A DNA stretch of 14,056 nt from Acidobacteria bacterium UBA2999 (lineage in GTDB: Bacteria; Acidobacteriota; Vicinamibacteria; Vicinamibacterales; UBA2999), in NCBI GenBank assembly GCA_002346475.1, contig DDZV01000030.1, forward strand, positions 1-14,056. Reading direction: 5' to 3'. Positions 8,229 through 14,056 of this stretch are shown one piece after another. A program made the position numbers and the translations under genes. Positions within the stretch are counted from its first letter, which is position 1. Each line of letters begins with the position of its first letter. The notes under the pieces are model-generated. The model saw only the letters and a program-made list of their open reading frames with translations. It searched no databases and was not told the DNA's origin.

Positions 8229-8257
8229 TTGATATTCGCTTTCTATTCGCATATAGT
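8229..8257 (+). promoter_or_regulatory. sigma70-type promoter of lexA
   Basis: The -35 box TTGATA (8229-8234, five of six) and -10 box TATAGT (8252-8257, five of six) are separated by 17 bases. The predicted start, near 8264, leaves a very short leader containing the ribosome site GGAG (8270-8273) before the ATG at 8278. Most of the spacer is occupied by the direct repeat described separately. Confidence 0.7.
8233..8250 (+). promoter_or_regulatory. Candidate LexA operator (direct repeat TATTCGC-N4-TATTCGC)
   Basis: Two identical 7-base copies of TATTCGC start at 8233 and 8244, so the period is 11 bases, about one helical turn. They lie within the lexA promoter, overlapping the end of the -35 box and filling the spacer. 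LexA normally represses its own gene. The same direct-repeat geometry is known for the alphaproteobacterial SOS box GTTC-N7-GTTC, although most LexA operators are palindromes. Neither the E. coli CTGT-N8-ACAG nor the Bacillus CGAAC-N4-GTTCG box is seen here. Binding by LexA is inference. Confidence 0.5.
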
Positions 8258-8277
8258 CCATCAAGCTCTGGAGAATA

Positions 8278-8883
8278 ATGCTTCCACTCACAAAACGGCA
8301 ACGTCAGATATTTGATTATCTCAGCCAGTACATTCAACAACACAGCTATGCGCCAAGTCTTGAGGAGATTGGGCACCGCTTCAACCTTTCATCACTTGCA
8401 ACAGTCCATAAACACTTAACTAATCTACAAGAAAAAGGCTATATACGCCGTGCCTGGAATCGAAGTCGCTCAATAGAATTAGTTGCTACCCATTCAGGTG
8501 AACGCACGGTAAACCTCCCTCTTCTAGGTTCTGTTGCAGCCGACTTGCCTATCGAAGCAATAGCAAGCTCTGAAACTATCTCAGTGCCAGAAACACTTGT
8601 TAGCAATCACGACAACTATGCACTCCGTGTTAATGGCGATTCAATGATTGACGAACAAATTAAAGACGGAGACTTAGTCATTGTCGAAGATAGAAAGTCG
8701 GTAAATGATGGAGAAACGGTGCTCGCACTTCTCAGTGGTATCAAAACCACACTTAAAAAAATTTACCGGGAAGATGGACGTATCCGCCTCCAGCCAAGCA
8801 ACCCCTTAATAAAACCAACTGTAGTTGAACAAAGCCAGCTGAAAATTCACGGTGTGGTTGTAGCTGTTATGCGTAAATACTGA
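8278..8883 (+). CDS. lexA: LexA SOS repressor with altered cleavage dipeptide
   Basis: LexA represses DNA-damage genes and normally cleaves itself when RecA-ssDNA filaments form. The 201-residue protein has an N-terminal winged helix-turn-helix (about 1-69; SLEEIGHRFNL then SSLATVHKHLTNLQEKGYIRR), with the S-x-x-TVH-x-HL recognition-helix pattern of the Gram-positive type. A short linker and the S24 peptidase-like domain follow. The catalytic Ser is S122 in NGDSM and the general-base Lys is K160 in TTLKKIY, so the dyad is intact. The cleavage region reads GSVAADLPIEA, placing Ala88-Asp89 where almost all LexA proteins have Ala-Gly. Glycine to aspartate at this position is the uncleavable LexA3 mutation of E. 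coli (G85D). Start: ATG with GGAG four bases upstream. It is divergent from the exported-protein/recG operon. Confidence 0.95.
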   Translation: MLPLTKRQRQIFDYLSQYIQQHSYAPSLEEIGHRFNLSSLATVHKHLTNLQEKGYIRRAWNRSRSIELVATHSGERTVNLPLLGSVAADLPIEAIASSETISVPETLVSNHDNYALRVNGDSMIDEQIKDGDLVIVEDRKSVNDGETVLALLSGIKTTLKKIYREDGRIRLQPSNPLIKPTVVEQSQLKIHGVVVAVMRKY

Positions 8884-8978
8884 ACCAACGCCACACCCTC
8901 TCTTGCGACAGAATCTAGCAGAACTCTTTATGATTACTCAAAAAACTTAACAAACAATAGACACACAACCTAAAAACC
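8884..8978 (+). promoter_or_regulatory. lexA-DUF3467 gap with a possible weak promoter
   Basis: This 95-base gap contains TATGAT (8929-8934, five of six to the -10 consensus). The best upstream partner is GCGACA (8905-8910) at 18 bases, which matches only the GACA half of a -35 box. No hairpin plus U-tract terminator is seen. The downstream gene could have its own promoter or simply be cotranscribed with lexA. No clear Shine-Dalgarno precedes the ATG at 8979. Confidence 0.3.
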
Positions 8979-9305
8979 ATGCCTGATAAAACCAAACGCC
9001 AACAAATTAATTTTACGATTGTTCCAGATGAAGATTCTACTGATAGCAGGACCTATGCAAATTTCTGCGCTATCGCCCATACTCCTTTTGATTTCACGCT
9101 TACCTTTTGCGAAGTGATGCCTCTTTCTGAGCAAGAGGTGAAATCAGCCTCCTCAGAACATGTAATCCGGGCACCAGTTAGAGCTAGAATCGTTGTTCCT
9201 ATTCAGTCTATGCCCAATCTAATCGCTGCCTTACAAGAACACATGAGCATGTTTTCTGAATCTGGCACTAACGGTGACTGGTCGAAGCAAAACCCAGTTC
9301 ACTAA
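8979..9305 (+). CDS. DUF3467 domain protein
   Basis: This 108-residue cytoplasmic protein has no signal peptide or membrane segment. The central part matches the pattern of DUF3467. It begins with NFTIVPDEDS and then TYANFCAIAHTPFDFTLTFCEVMP (about 25-48). A variable insert follows, then the strand VRARIVVPIQSMPNLIAALQEHMSMF (about 67-92), where family members typically read like V-x-S-R-I-x-L-T-P-x-x-x-x-x-L-x-x-A-L-x-x-N-I. The molecular function of the family is not established. The insert before the last strand (SEQEVKSASSEH, about 50-61) is longer than in minimal members. It lies between lexA and nth in the same direction, which is only context for a link to DNA damage. Confidence 0.8.
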   Translation: MPDKTKRQQINFTIVPDEDSTDSRTYANFCAIAHTPFDFTLTFCEVMPLSEQEVKSASSEHVIRAPVRARIVVPIQSMPNLIAALQEHMSMFSESGTNGDWSKQNPVH

Positions 9306-9345
9306 ATAAAGTTTCGGAACAACCTCAAATCACTTCTGGTGAAGA

Positions 9346-9999
9346 TTGGTATCTAAAACTGATATACAAAAAGTGCTTAGAATACTTGCCAGAGAGTATT
9401 CCAATGCAACTACCGAACTTGAATATCAAAATCCTTTTGAATTATTAGTTGCTACAGTGCTCTCTGCCCAGTCAACCGATATCAAAGTAAACCTAGTAAC
9501 ACCGAACTTATTTAAGCGTTACCCTAACGTAAAGACACTCGCTGCGGCAAAGCAGCCTGCGCTAGAAAAAGAAATACGATCAATAGGCCTATCGAAACAA
9601 AAAGCACGCAACCTTACCAACCTCGCACAGCAACTCATAACTAAACATCAAGGAAACATTCCAACAAACATAACTCAACTAACAAAACTCCCAGGAGTTG
9701 GAAGAAAAACAGCAAATGTCGTACTTGCACATGCTTTTGGACTACCTGGTTTCCCTGTTGATCGCCATGTAATTCGGGTCTCAACACGCCTTGGAATTGC
9801 TCAAGGTCGAAATGCAATTGAAATTGAAAGGCAGCTTTGTACATCGATCCCACAAAAAGACTGGAGACTTGCTTCAGATGTACAAATTCTTCATGGACGT
9901 CGTGTATGTAAACAAAAACCACTTTGTCAAAAGTGTGTACTTCAAAAAAAATGTAACTATTTTAAGATACAGATATTAGGTCAGTTGAAAACTTCATGA
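9346..9999 (+). CDS. nth: Endonuclease III (DNA glycosylase/AP lyase)
   Basis: Nth removes oxidised pyrimidines and cuts the abasic site by beta-elimination in base excision repair. The 217-residue protein shows the FELLVATVLSAQSTD signature (26-40), the helix-hairpin-helix LPGVGRKTANVV with catalytic Lys121, and the catalytic Asp139 in FPVDRHVIRV. A C-terminal [4Fe-4S] cysteine set reads C-X5-C-X2-C-X5-C (VCKQKPLCQKCVLQKKC). The usual E. coli spacing begins with C-X6-C, so the first loop is one residue shorter. The start is TTG at 9346, the first start after an in-frame stop at 9340-9342; GTG at 9373 is an alternative. The stop overlaps the rsmA start (ATGA), so the two are translationally coupled. 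Confidence 0.96.
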   Translation: MVSKTDIQKVLRILAREYSNATTELEYQNPFELLVATVLSAQSTDIKVNLVTPNLFKRYPNVKTLAAAKQPALEKEIRSIGLSKQKARNLTNLAQQLITKHQGNIPTNITQLTKLPGVGRKTANVVLAHAFGLPGFPVDRHVIRVSTRLGIAQGRNAIEIERQLCTSIPQKDWRLASDVQILHGRRVCKQKPLCQKCVLQKKCNYFKIQILGQLKTS

Positions 10000-10814
10000 A
10001 AAAACAGAAACGCCTTGGTCAGCATTTCCTAGAAGAGTCTTGGGTAAAGAAACTCATTAACGCTGTGCAGGTATCAAGTGAAGATACCTTTTTAGAAATT
10101 GGCGCCGGACTAGGCGCACTTACCATTCCATTAGCCACAAAAGCTCGTAAAGTCATCGCAGTTGAAATTGATCAAAAGCTCTCTGAAGAACTAAAAATAA
10201 AAACACCTAGAAATGTAAAAGTTGTAACAGCCGACTTTTTAAAAATAGGCCTCGAAGAACTTTTAGAATCTGAAAAGAAACCTGTCCGTGTGATTGGAAA
10301 CCTGCCCTACAATCTTTCTTCACCGATACTCTTTCGCCTCACAGCAACACACAACTCAGGCCTGCTCTTTCATGATGCCACTCTAATGCTGCAGCACGAA
10401 GTAGCAGAAAGACTAGTAGCAGTCCCTGGAAACAAATTGTACGGAGTTCTAGCAATCCAAATTTCACTCCACGCAGAACGCACCAAACTACTTACACTAC
10501 CTCCAGGAGCTTTTAGACCTCAGCCAAAAGTAACCTCCTCAGTCGTTAATTTACGTTTCCACTCCAATCCATTTGATGCCAATACCCTTCGGGTATTTGA
10601 ATGGTTAACGCGAGGGCTTTTTATGCAGAGGCGGAAAACTTTGGCAAATGCACTACAGCCGCTTATATCAGAGCATGGACTAAATAGTAGAGAAGTCCTT
10701 TTTTTTCTAGAGATTAACCCGATGAGAAGGCCTGAAACACTTCAATTGAATGAGATATCAGCGCTAACCCGTCACCTGTGCTATATTTTTCAGGAACCGA
10801 TTAAACCCACCTGA
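9996..10814 (+). CDS. rsmA: 16S rRNA (adenine1518/1519-N6)-dimethyltransferase RsmA (KsgA)
   Basis: RsmA dimethylates two adjacent adenosines in helix 45 of 16S rRNA late in 30S assembly. The 272-residue length is that of the complete family (E. coli 273). Motifs are RLGQHFL (6-12), SAM-binding LEIGAGLGALT (33-43), AVEID (55-59), the catalytic NLPYN (102-106), LMLQHEVAERL, PPGAFRPQPKVTSSVV, and the C-terminal FMQRRKTLANAL helix. The ATG at 9996 overlaps the nth stop by four bases. The UGA stop (10812-10814) is followed after two bases by a strong hairpin and, in the same reading frame, by 98 further sense codons, described separately. Confidence 0.97.
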   Translation: MKKQKRLGQHFLEESWVKKLINAVQVSSEDTFLEIGAGLGALTIPLATKARKVIAVEIDQKLSEELKIKTPRNVKVVTADFLKIGLEELLESEKKPVRVIGNLPYNLSSPILFRLTATHNSGLLFHDATLMLQHEVAERLVAVPGNKLYGVLAIQISLHAERTKLLTLPPGAFRPQPKVTSSVVNLRFHSNPFDANTLRVFEWLTRGLFMQRRKTLANALQPLISEHGLNSREVLFFLEINPMRRPETLQLNEISALTRHLCYIFQEPIKPT

Positions 10815-11111
10815 TTTTCAGGCGCTCCCAGCGGCCTGAATGTCCTAAGGCAATTTATCGCTAAAGGACACCCCGTCATCAGATCCTCTCAAGATCGAGA
10901 CGGGTGGTTATGTAGAACCCTTCGGCATAAAAAACATGTCGAGTGGGAGCTTCTGGCTATAAATACAGTAACCGTAGACGGTGACCCCGGAGGTCACCAA
11001 CGTGAATTTTGCAACAAAGAAACACTCTGGCTGGGCGCTAACGAAATTAAAAGTATTTTGCCATTGTCCAATGGAGCTGTAGATCTCAAGCCCTTAGAGG
11101 TCTGCAGGTAA
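10815..11111 (+). other. 98-codon open frame after rsmA without a normal start codon
   Basis: The frame is in phase with rsmA and runs from just after its UGA to the TAA at 11109-11111. It contains no ATG or GTG, and TTG only near its end. Possible rare starts are CTG at 10836 and ATC at 10857; the latter has TAAGG (10846-10850) six bases upstream. The conceptual peptide includes QDRDGWLCRTLRHKKH, EWELLAINTVTVDGDP and LWLGANEIKSILPLSNGA, and I do not recognise it. Guanine is most frequent in the first codon position and least in the third, as in coding DNA, and an open frame this long is uncommon by chance. It may be a small gene with a rare start, a decayed gene, a readthrough extension of RsmA, or chance over a structured RNA. 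Confidence 0.35.
10817..10998 (+). other. Cluster of consecutive hairpins between rsmA and ftsK
   Basis: Five inverted repeats follow one another: TTCAGGC/GCCTGAA (10817-10823 / 10834-10840), extended by GCT/AGC with one bulged G and a CCC loop; TGTCCT/AGGACA (10841-10846 / 10865-10870); CCCGTC/GACGGG (10872-10877 / 10899-10904), enclosing GATC/GATC; TTATG/CATAA (10908-10912 / 10926-10930); and, after a gap, GGTGACC/GGTCACC (10980-10986 / 10992-10998) with a CCGGA loop. The first four are almost end to end. None is followed by a T-tract, so they are not intrinsic terminators. The layout looks like a structured 3' or 5' untranslated RNA, or a free small RNA. It does not match the tmRNA, RNase P, SRP or 6S patterns I know. 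The same bases carry the open frame described above. Confidence 0.4.
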
Positions 11112-11117
11112 TTCGAT

Positions 11118-11162
11118 ATGAATATGATGGCAATTTCTTTTAGAACTACAACCATGGAGTAA
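11118..11162 (+). CDS. Possible 14-codon leader ORF just before ftsK
   Basis: ATG at 11118 opens a 14-residue frame (MNMMAISFRTTTME) ending in TAA at 11160-11162, three bases before the ftsK GTG at 11166. Its end contains the ftsK ribosome site GGAG (11156-11159). An AGG about ten bases upstream of the ATG is a weak ribosome site. It could act as a translational coupling or leader peptide for ftsK, but an ORF this short can arise by chance. Confidence 0.2.
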   Translation: MNMMAISFRTTTME

Positions 11163-11165
11163 ACA

Positions 11166-13475
11166 GTGGCTGAATCAGCTCTCTCACGACGCATCAGTGA
11201 ATTCGTTGGTGTAGCACTATTTGCAATTGCTCTAATTTGGTTGATCTCGCTTGTAACGCATGAATCAACGGATCCAGCATGGTTCTTTACAACAAATACA
11301 ACCCACCCACCAATTAATTTTGTGGGCCGCGTAGGTGCATTCTTATCGGAACTGTCATTTCAAGTTCTTGGCTATGCTGCTTATTTAATCCCTATCATTA
11401 TCGGTGCAGCAGGCTGGCAATACTTCTGGTGCCGCGCAACTGATGCCATATATACCAAGGTTCTTGGCATTGGCCTCCTGCTTGGATGCGTGAGTACATT
11501 TTCAAGCTTAGCACTTGGCGCATCTGCGATCGGAAGCGGGACCTTTCAAGCTGGAGGCTCTTTTGGCGGATTAGTTGCACAATCAATGGCTGACTATTTA
11601 AACAAGACTGGAGCCATCATCATTGTTTTGACTCTTATGATGTTAGCTTTGCTACTATCCACGCAGCTCTCCCTTGGTCGACTCTTTGCAACTATCACTA
11701 AATATTCATGGGAACATTCAACTCGTGGAATAGATATTATTCAGGCGTGGATCAAACAATATCGTCAGAATCGTCAACGTCGAGAAGTTGTTGCTAAGCA
11801 CACAAAAAAGAAGCCAGTAAAAATAGTCTCCTCGGAAGAAAAAATTATCAAAACACAGCCAACTTTAGAAATAAAACTAAAAGAAGAGCCAACTAAACCA
11901 ACTCTTCCTTCTCAAGGATTAGGCTCCCTTCTAGCCAACAAGAAAAAGACCAGCGCAGAACCTAAGCTGCCCTTGTCAGAACCAACACAAACTAAAACTA
12001 AAGTCGCTCAACGAAGCAGTACTGCATACGTGCTTCCGCCTATCTCTTTGTTAGATCCACCAAAAGCTGAACAAAAGATTGACGACCGGGAACTCATGGA
12101 AGCAGCCAAACAACTTGAGGATAAGTGTCGCGAGTTCGCAGTTGAAGGGCAAGTGGTCCAAATTCACCCTGGGCCTATTGTTACAACATTTGAATTTAAA
12201 CCAGATGCTGGCGTTAAGTACAACAAAATAACTGGGCTGGCTGAAGATCTCTGCCTCGCAATGCAAGCCGAGTCTGTTTTAATTGAACGTATACCAGGAA
12301 AATCAACAGTAGGCATTCAGATTCCAAACCCGGGTCGAGAAATTATTTCTCTTAGAAGTCTCTTAGAATCTGACGCTTATCAATTGTCTACGTCAAAGAT
12401 AAGCCTGACTCTCGGAAAAACTATTCACGGCGACCCTCACGTAACAGATCTTGGAACTATGCCACATCTACTCATAGCTGGGTCTACTGGAACTGGAAAA
12501 TCAGTAGGCATAAACGCGATGCTTACCAGTATCTTATATCGTGCTACGCCAAATGATGTGCGTCTGATACTGATCGATCCAAAGCGCCTTGAGCTTGGAA
12601 TGTATGATGAGATCCCGCATTTGCTCACACCTGTAGTTGTTGAGCCTAAAAAAGCTTCAAACGCACTTCGCTGGGCAGTTCGCGAAATGGAAGAAAGATA
12701 TAAGACGCTAGCCGCTGAAGGCGTTAGAAATATCCAGCAATACAACAGAAACATTCGAGAGCTCTTAGAAGATAGACGCTCGGATGACCCAGATACGCCC
12801 CAACCACTTCCCTTTATAGTCGTAGTGATCGACGAGCTTGCAGACCTAATGATGGTTGCAAAAAATGAAGTGGAGGAATCAATTGCACGATTAGCGCAAA
12901 TGGCTCGCGCTGTTGGAATTCATTTAATCTTAGCAACCCAACGACCGTCAGTTGATGTAATCACGGGACTTATCAAAGCCAATTTCCCATCGCGTATTTC
13001 TTTTAGAGTCTCATCAAAAATTGATTCCCGTACTATTCTCGATAGCAATGGTGCAGAACAACTCCTTGGAAAAGGAGATATGCTCTTTTTGCCGCCAGCC
13101 TCCTCTAGATGCATTCGTCTTCATGGTCCATATATTTCTGAACAAGAAAGCGCGAGACTTGCAAGCTTCCTTCGAAAACAGGGTGCCCCTGTGTTTGACG
13201 AAACGATTACAGCAGACGCAGAACAAAGTGGCCCAGACGGCATCGAACTAGAAAAAGACGATTTGTACGATGAAGCCGCAAGGATTGTTGTAGGGACCGG
13301 ACAGGCTTCCATATCTTTCCTCCAACGAAAACTACGAATAGGGTTTAGTCGGGCAGCTCGCCTGGTAGACATGATGGAGGTAGAAGGACTTGTATCACAA
13401 GGAACTGGAGGGAAATCCAGAGAGGTATTAGTGGAACAGAACTATTTTGAGGAGGTAGATGCGCAGCTTCGTTAG
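11166..13475 (+). CDS. ftsK: DNA translocase FtsK/SpoIIIE
   Basis: FtsK is a septum-anchored hexameric pump that clears and aligns chromosome termini during division. The 769-residue protein has four predicted N-terminal membrane segments (about 13-31, 64-84, 98-118 and 149-169), a charged Lys/Pro/Gln-rich linker (about 180-290), the alpha/beta motor, and a C-terminal winged-helix gamma domain. The motor shows Walker A GSTGTGKS (439-446), DPKRLELGMYDEIPHL, Walker B FIVVVIDELAD with D556-E557, and LATQRPSVDVITGLIKANFP. The gamma domain (about 699-760; SISFLQRKLRIGFSRAARLVDMME) should read polar KOPS-like guide sequences. The linker is short compared with E. coli FtsK (1329 residues) and close to Bacillus SpoIIIE. 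The start is GTG with GGAG six bases upstream. The 3' end overlaps the amidase by 17 bases. Confidence 0.97.
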   Translation: MAESALSRRISEFVGVALFAIALIWLISLVTHESTDPAWFFTTNTTHPPINFVGRVGAFLSELSFQVLGYAAYLIPIIIGAAGWQYFWCRATDAIYTKVLGIGLLLGCVSTFSSLALGASAIGSGTFQAGGSFGGLVAQSMADYLNKTGAIIIVLTLMMLALLLSTQLSLGRLFATITKYSWEHSTRGIDIIQAWIKQYRQNRQRREVVAKHTKKKPVKIVSSEEKIIKTQPTLEIKLKEEPTKPTLPSQGLGSLLANKKKTSAEPKLPLSEPTQTKTKVAQRSSTAYVLPPISLLDPPKAEQKIDDRELMEAAKQLEDKCREFAVEGQVVQIHPGPIVTTFEFKPDAGVKYNKITGLAEDLCLAMQAESVLIERIPGKSTVGIQIPNPGREIISLRSLLESDAYQLSTSKISLTLGKTIHGDPHVTDLGTMPHLLIAGSTGTGKSVGINAMLTSILYRATPNDVRLILIDPKRLELGMYDEIPHLLTPVVVEPKKASNALRWAVREMEERYKTLAAEGVRNIQQYNRNIRELLEDRRSDDPDTPQPLPFIVVVIDELADLMMVAKNEVEESIARLAQMARAVGIHLILATQRPSVDVITGLIKANFPSRISFRVSSKIDSRTILDSNGAEQLLGKGDMLFLPPASSRCIRLHGPYISEQESARLASFLRKQGAPVFDETITADAEQSGPDGIELEKDDLYDEAARIVVGTGQASISFLQRKLRIGFSRAARLVDMMEVEGLVSQGTGGKSREVLVEQNYFEEVDAQLR

Positions 13476-14056
13476 TAATTCGACTATCGTCCTCCTGCTT
13501 ATTTTGTGGACACCTCAGGGCATTCATGCCCAAGAGTCAGATCCGCACGATGTCTATTACGAAATCCTAGCCAGGGAACAGGTTCTTAGAACAGATCTAG
13601 ATACTCAACCTAAAGGAGCCCAGCCTGGCCCCTTGCTGGATCGTGTTCGCCAACTTGTTGCCAGTTACGAAGATATGGCACGGGCTCACCCAAGCAGTGG
13701 ATATAGCGACAACGCCCTTTGGCAAGCCGCACTATTACTAACTGACAGTTTTGAAAGTTTTAGAGTCGAGCAAGATCGCAAAAAAGCTCTAAGCTTGCTT
13801 GACTCTGTAAAGGCACGTTTTCCCAGTAGCTCGCTCAATAAAAAAGCTTCGGCTTACCGGAATCGACTCAAGCCTCCTCAGAACAATGACAGCCCAAGAC
13901 AAATTATAAAAAAAGTAGTTAATTCACAATCAGCAATACCTAAAACAAACCCTGTCTTATTAGAGGGAATTCGCCATGAAAGAATCCCTGGCGGAGTCAG
14001 ACTAACTATCTCTTTGGAACGTGAAACTCTTTTTCACGAAGAACGTCTCGATGGTC
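13459..14056 (+). CDS. Secreted TPR-like/AMIN-domain protein, probable N-acetylmuramoyl-L-alanine amidase (3' end cut by window edge)
   Basis: The first 199 residues are visible. They start with a signal peptide (hydrophobic STIVLLLILW, likely cleavage after GIHA, about residue 24). A helical repeat region of TPR-like character follows (about 55-137; HPSSGYSDNALWQAA and KALSLLDSVKARFP), then a Pro/Asn/Lys-rich linker, then the start of an AMIN domain (from about 167: LLEGIRHERIPGGVRLTISLE). AMIN domains bind peptidoglycan and localise division amidases of the AmiC type. The TPR-AMIN-Amidase_3 order is known in several Gram-negative groups. The catalytic domain lies outside the window, so the amidase call rests on the N-terminus and on ftsK as neighbour. 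The ATG at 13459 overlaps ftsK by 17 bases and has a strong GAGGAGG (13449-13455) only three bases away. Confidence 0.75.
   Translation, partial: MRSFVSNSTIVLLLILWTPQGIHAQESDPHDVYYEILAREQVLRTDLDTQPKGAQPGPLLDRVRQLVASYEDMARAHPSSGYSDNALWQAALLLTDSFESFRVEQDRKKALSLLDSVKARFPSSSLNKKASAYRNRLKPPQNNDSPRQIIKKVVNSQSAIPKTNPVLLEGIRHERIPGGVRLTISLERETLFHEERLDG

Noticed and set aside
9641..9922. 93-residue leftward open frame inside nth
   Set aside because: It lies wholly antisense to the catalytic region of a clear endonuclease III gene and has no own features.
10812..10840. UGA plus hairpin as a bacterial SECIS element for selenocysteine
   Set aside because: The hairpin lacks the features I know for bacterial SECIS (bulged U and GGUCU-like loop), RsmA is full length at the UGA, and no selenoprotein-like motif surrounds it. 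lexA, nth and rsmD also end in UGA, so it is an ordinary stop codon here.
11094..11128. TATGAT (11123-11128) as an ftsK promoter
   Set aside because: No acceptable -35 box at 16-18 bases; the nearest, TTAGAG, is 23 bases away.
10815..11165. tRNA, tmRNA, SRP RNA, RNase P RNA or 6S RNA
   Set aside because: No T-loop consensus, tag frame, GGAAG-type SRP tetraloop or RNase P conserved core could be found by eye.
10994..11194. 66-residue leftward open frame across the ftsK start
   Set aside because: It overlaps the ftsK start on the opposite strand, has no ribosome site and no family likeness. The rightward frame in the same gap has better coding signs.

Overview
The window is a dense bacterial housekeeping region of low-to-moderate GC. 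It shows no insertion sequences, tRNA or rRNA genes, CRISPR arrays or phage genes. The source is Gram-negative: FtsK is followed by a secreted AMIN-domain cell-wall amidase. The gene set (an AspB-type aminotransferase next to coaD-rsmD-recG, a lexA with a Gram-positive-like helix-turn-helix, a DUF3467 gene, and ftsK followed by a TPR/AMIN amidase) suggests an uncultured Acidobacteriota-like or deltaproteobacterial-like lineage. That placement is inference from gene content, not from a marker gene.

Layout. The left 8.2 kb is transcribed leftward. In transcription order it holds an exported protein of unknown function (8160-7567), recG, rsmD, coaD, a class I aminotransferase, a GlcD-type FAD oxidase, a CoA-binding protein, and rho, which is cut by the window edge. 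Spacing is tight: rsmD/coaD overlap by 4 bases, the coaD stop lies inside the next gene's ribosome site, and the glcD to CoA-binding gap is 8 bases. The section from recG to the CoA-binding gene is therefore probably an operon. rho has its own near-consensus promoter and a leader of about 147 nt that can fold. The right part is transcribed rightward from the divergent intergenic region at 8161-8277: lexA, a DUF3467 gene, nth, rsmA (ksgA), a structured 350-base gap, ftsK, and the start of a TPR/AMIN amidase.

How the genes relate. lexA, recG and nth are DNA repair or recombination functions clustered around one divergent promoter region. rsmD and rsmA modify 16S rRNA, and coaD makes a coenzyme A precursor. 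ftsK and the amidase both act at the division septum.

Most notable points. (1) The LexA self-cleavage dipeptide is Ala-Asp (A88-D89) instead of Ala-Gly. This is the same change as the classical uncleavable E. coli LexA3 (G85D), yet the Ser/Lys dyad is kept. (2) The spacer of the lexA promoter is filled by a direct repeat, TATTCGC-N4-TATTCGC, with an 11-base period. It is a good candidate for an SOS operator of unusual type. (3) Between rsmA and ftsK lies a run of back-to-back hairpins that begins right after the rsmA UGA stop. It coincides with a 98-codon open frame, in phase with both rsmA and ftsK, that has no ordinary start codon.
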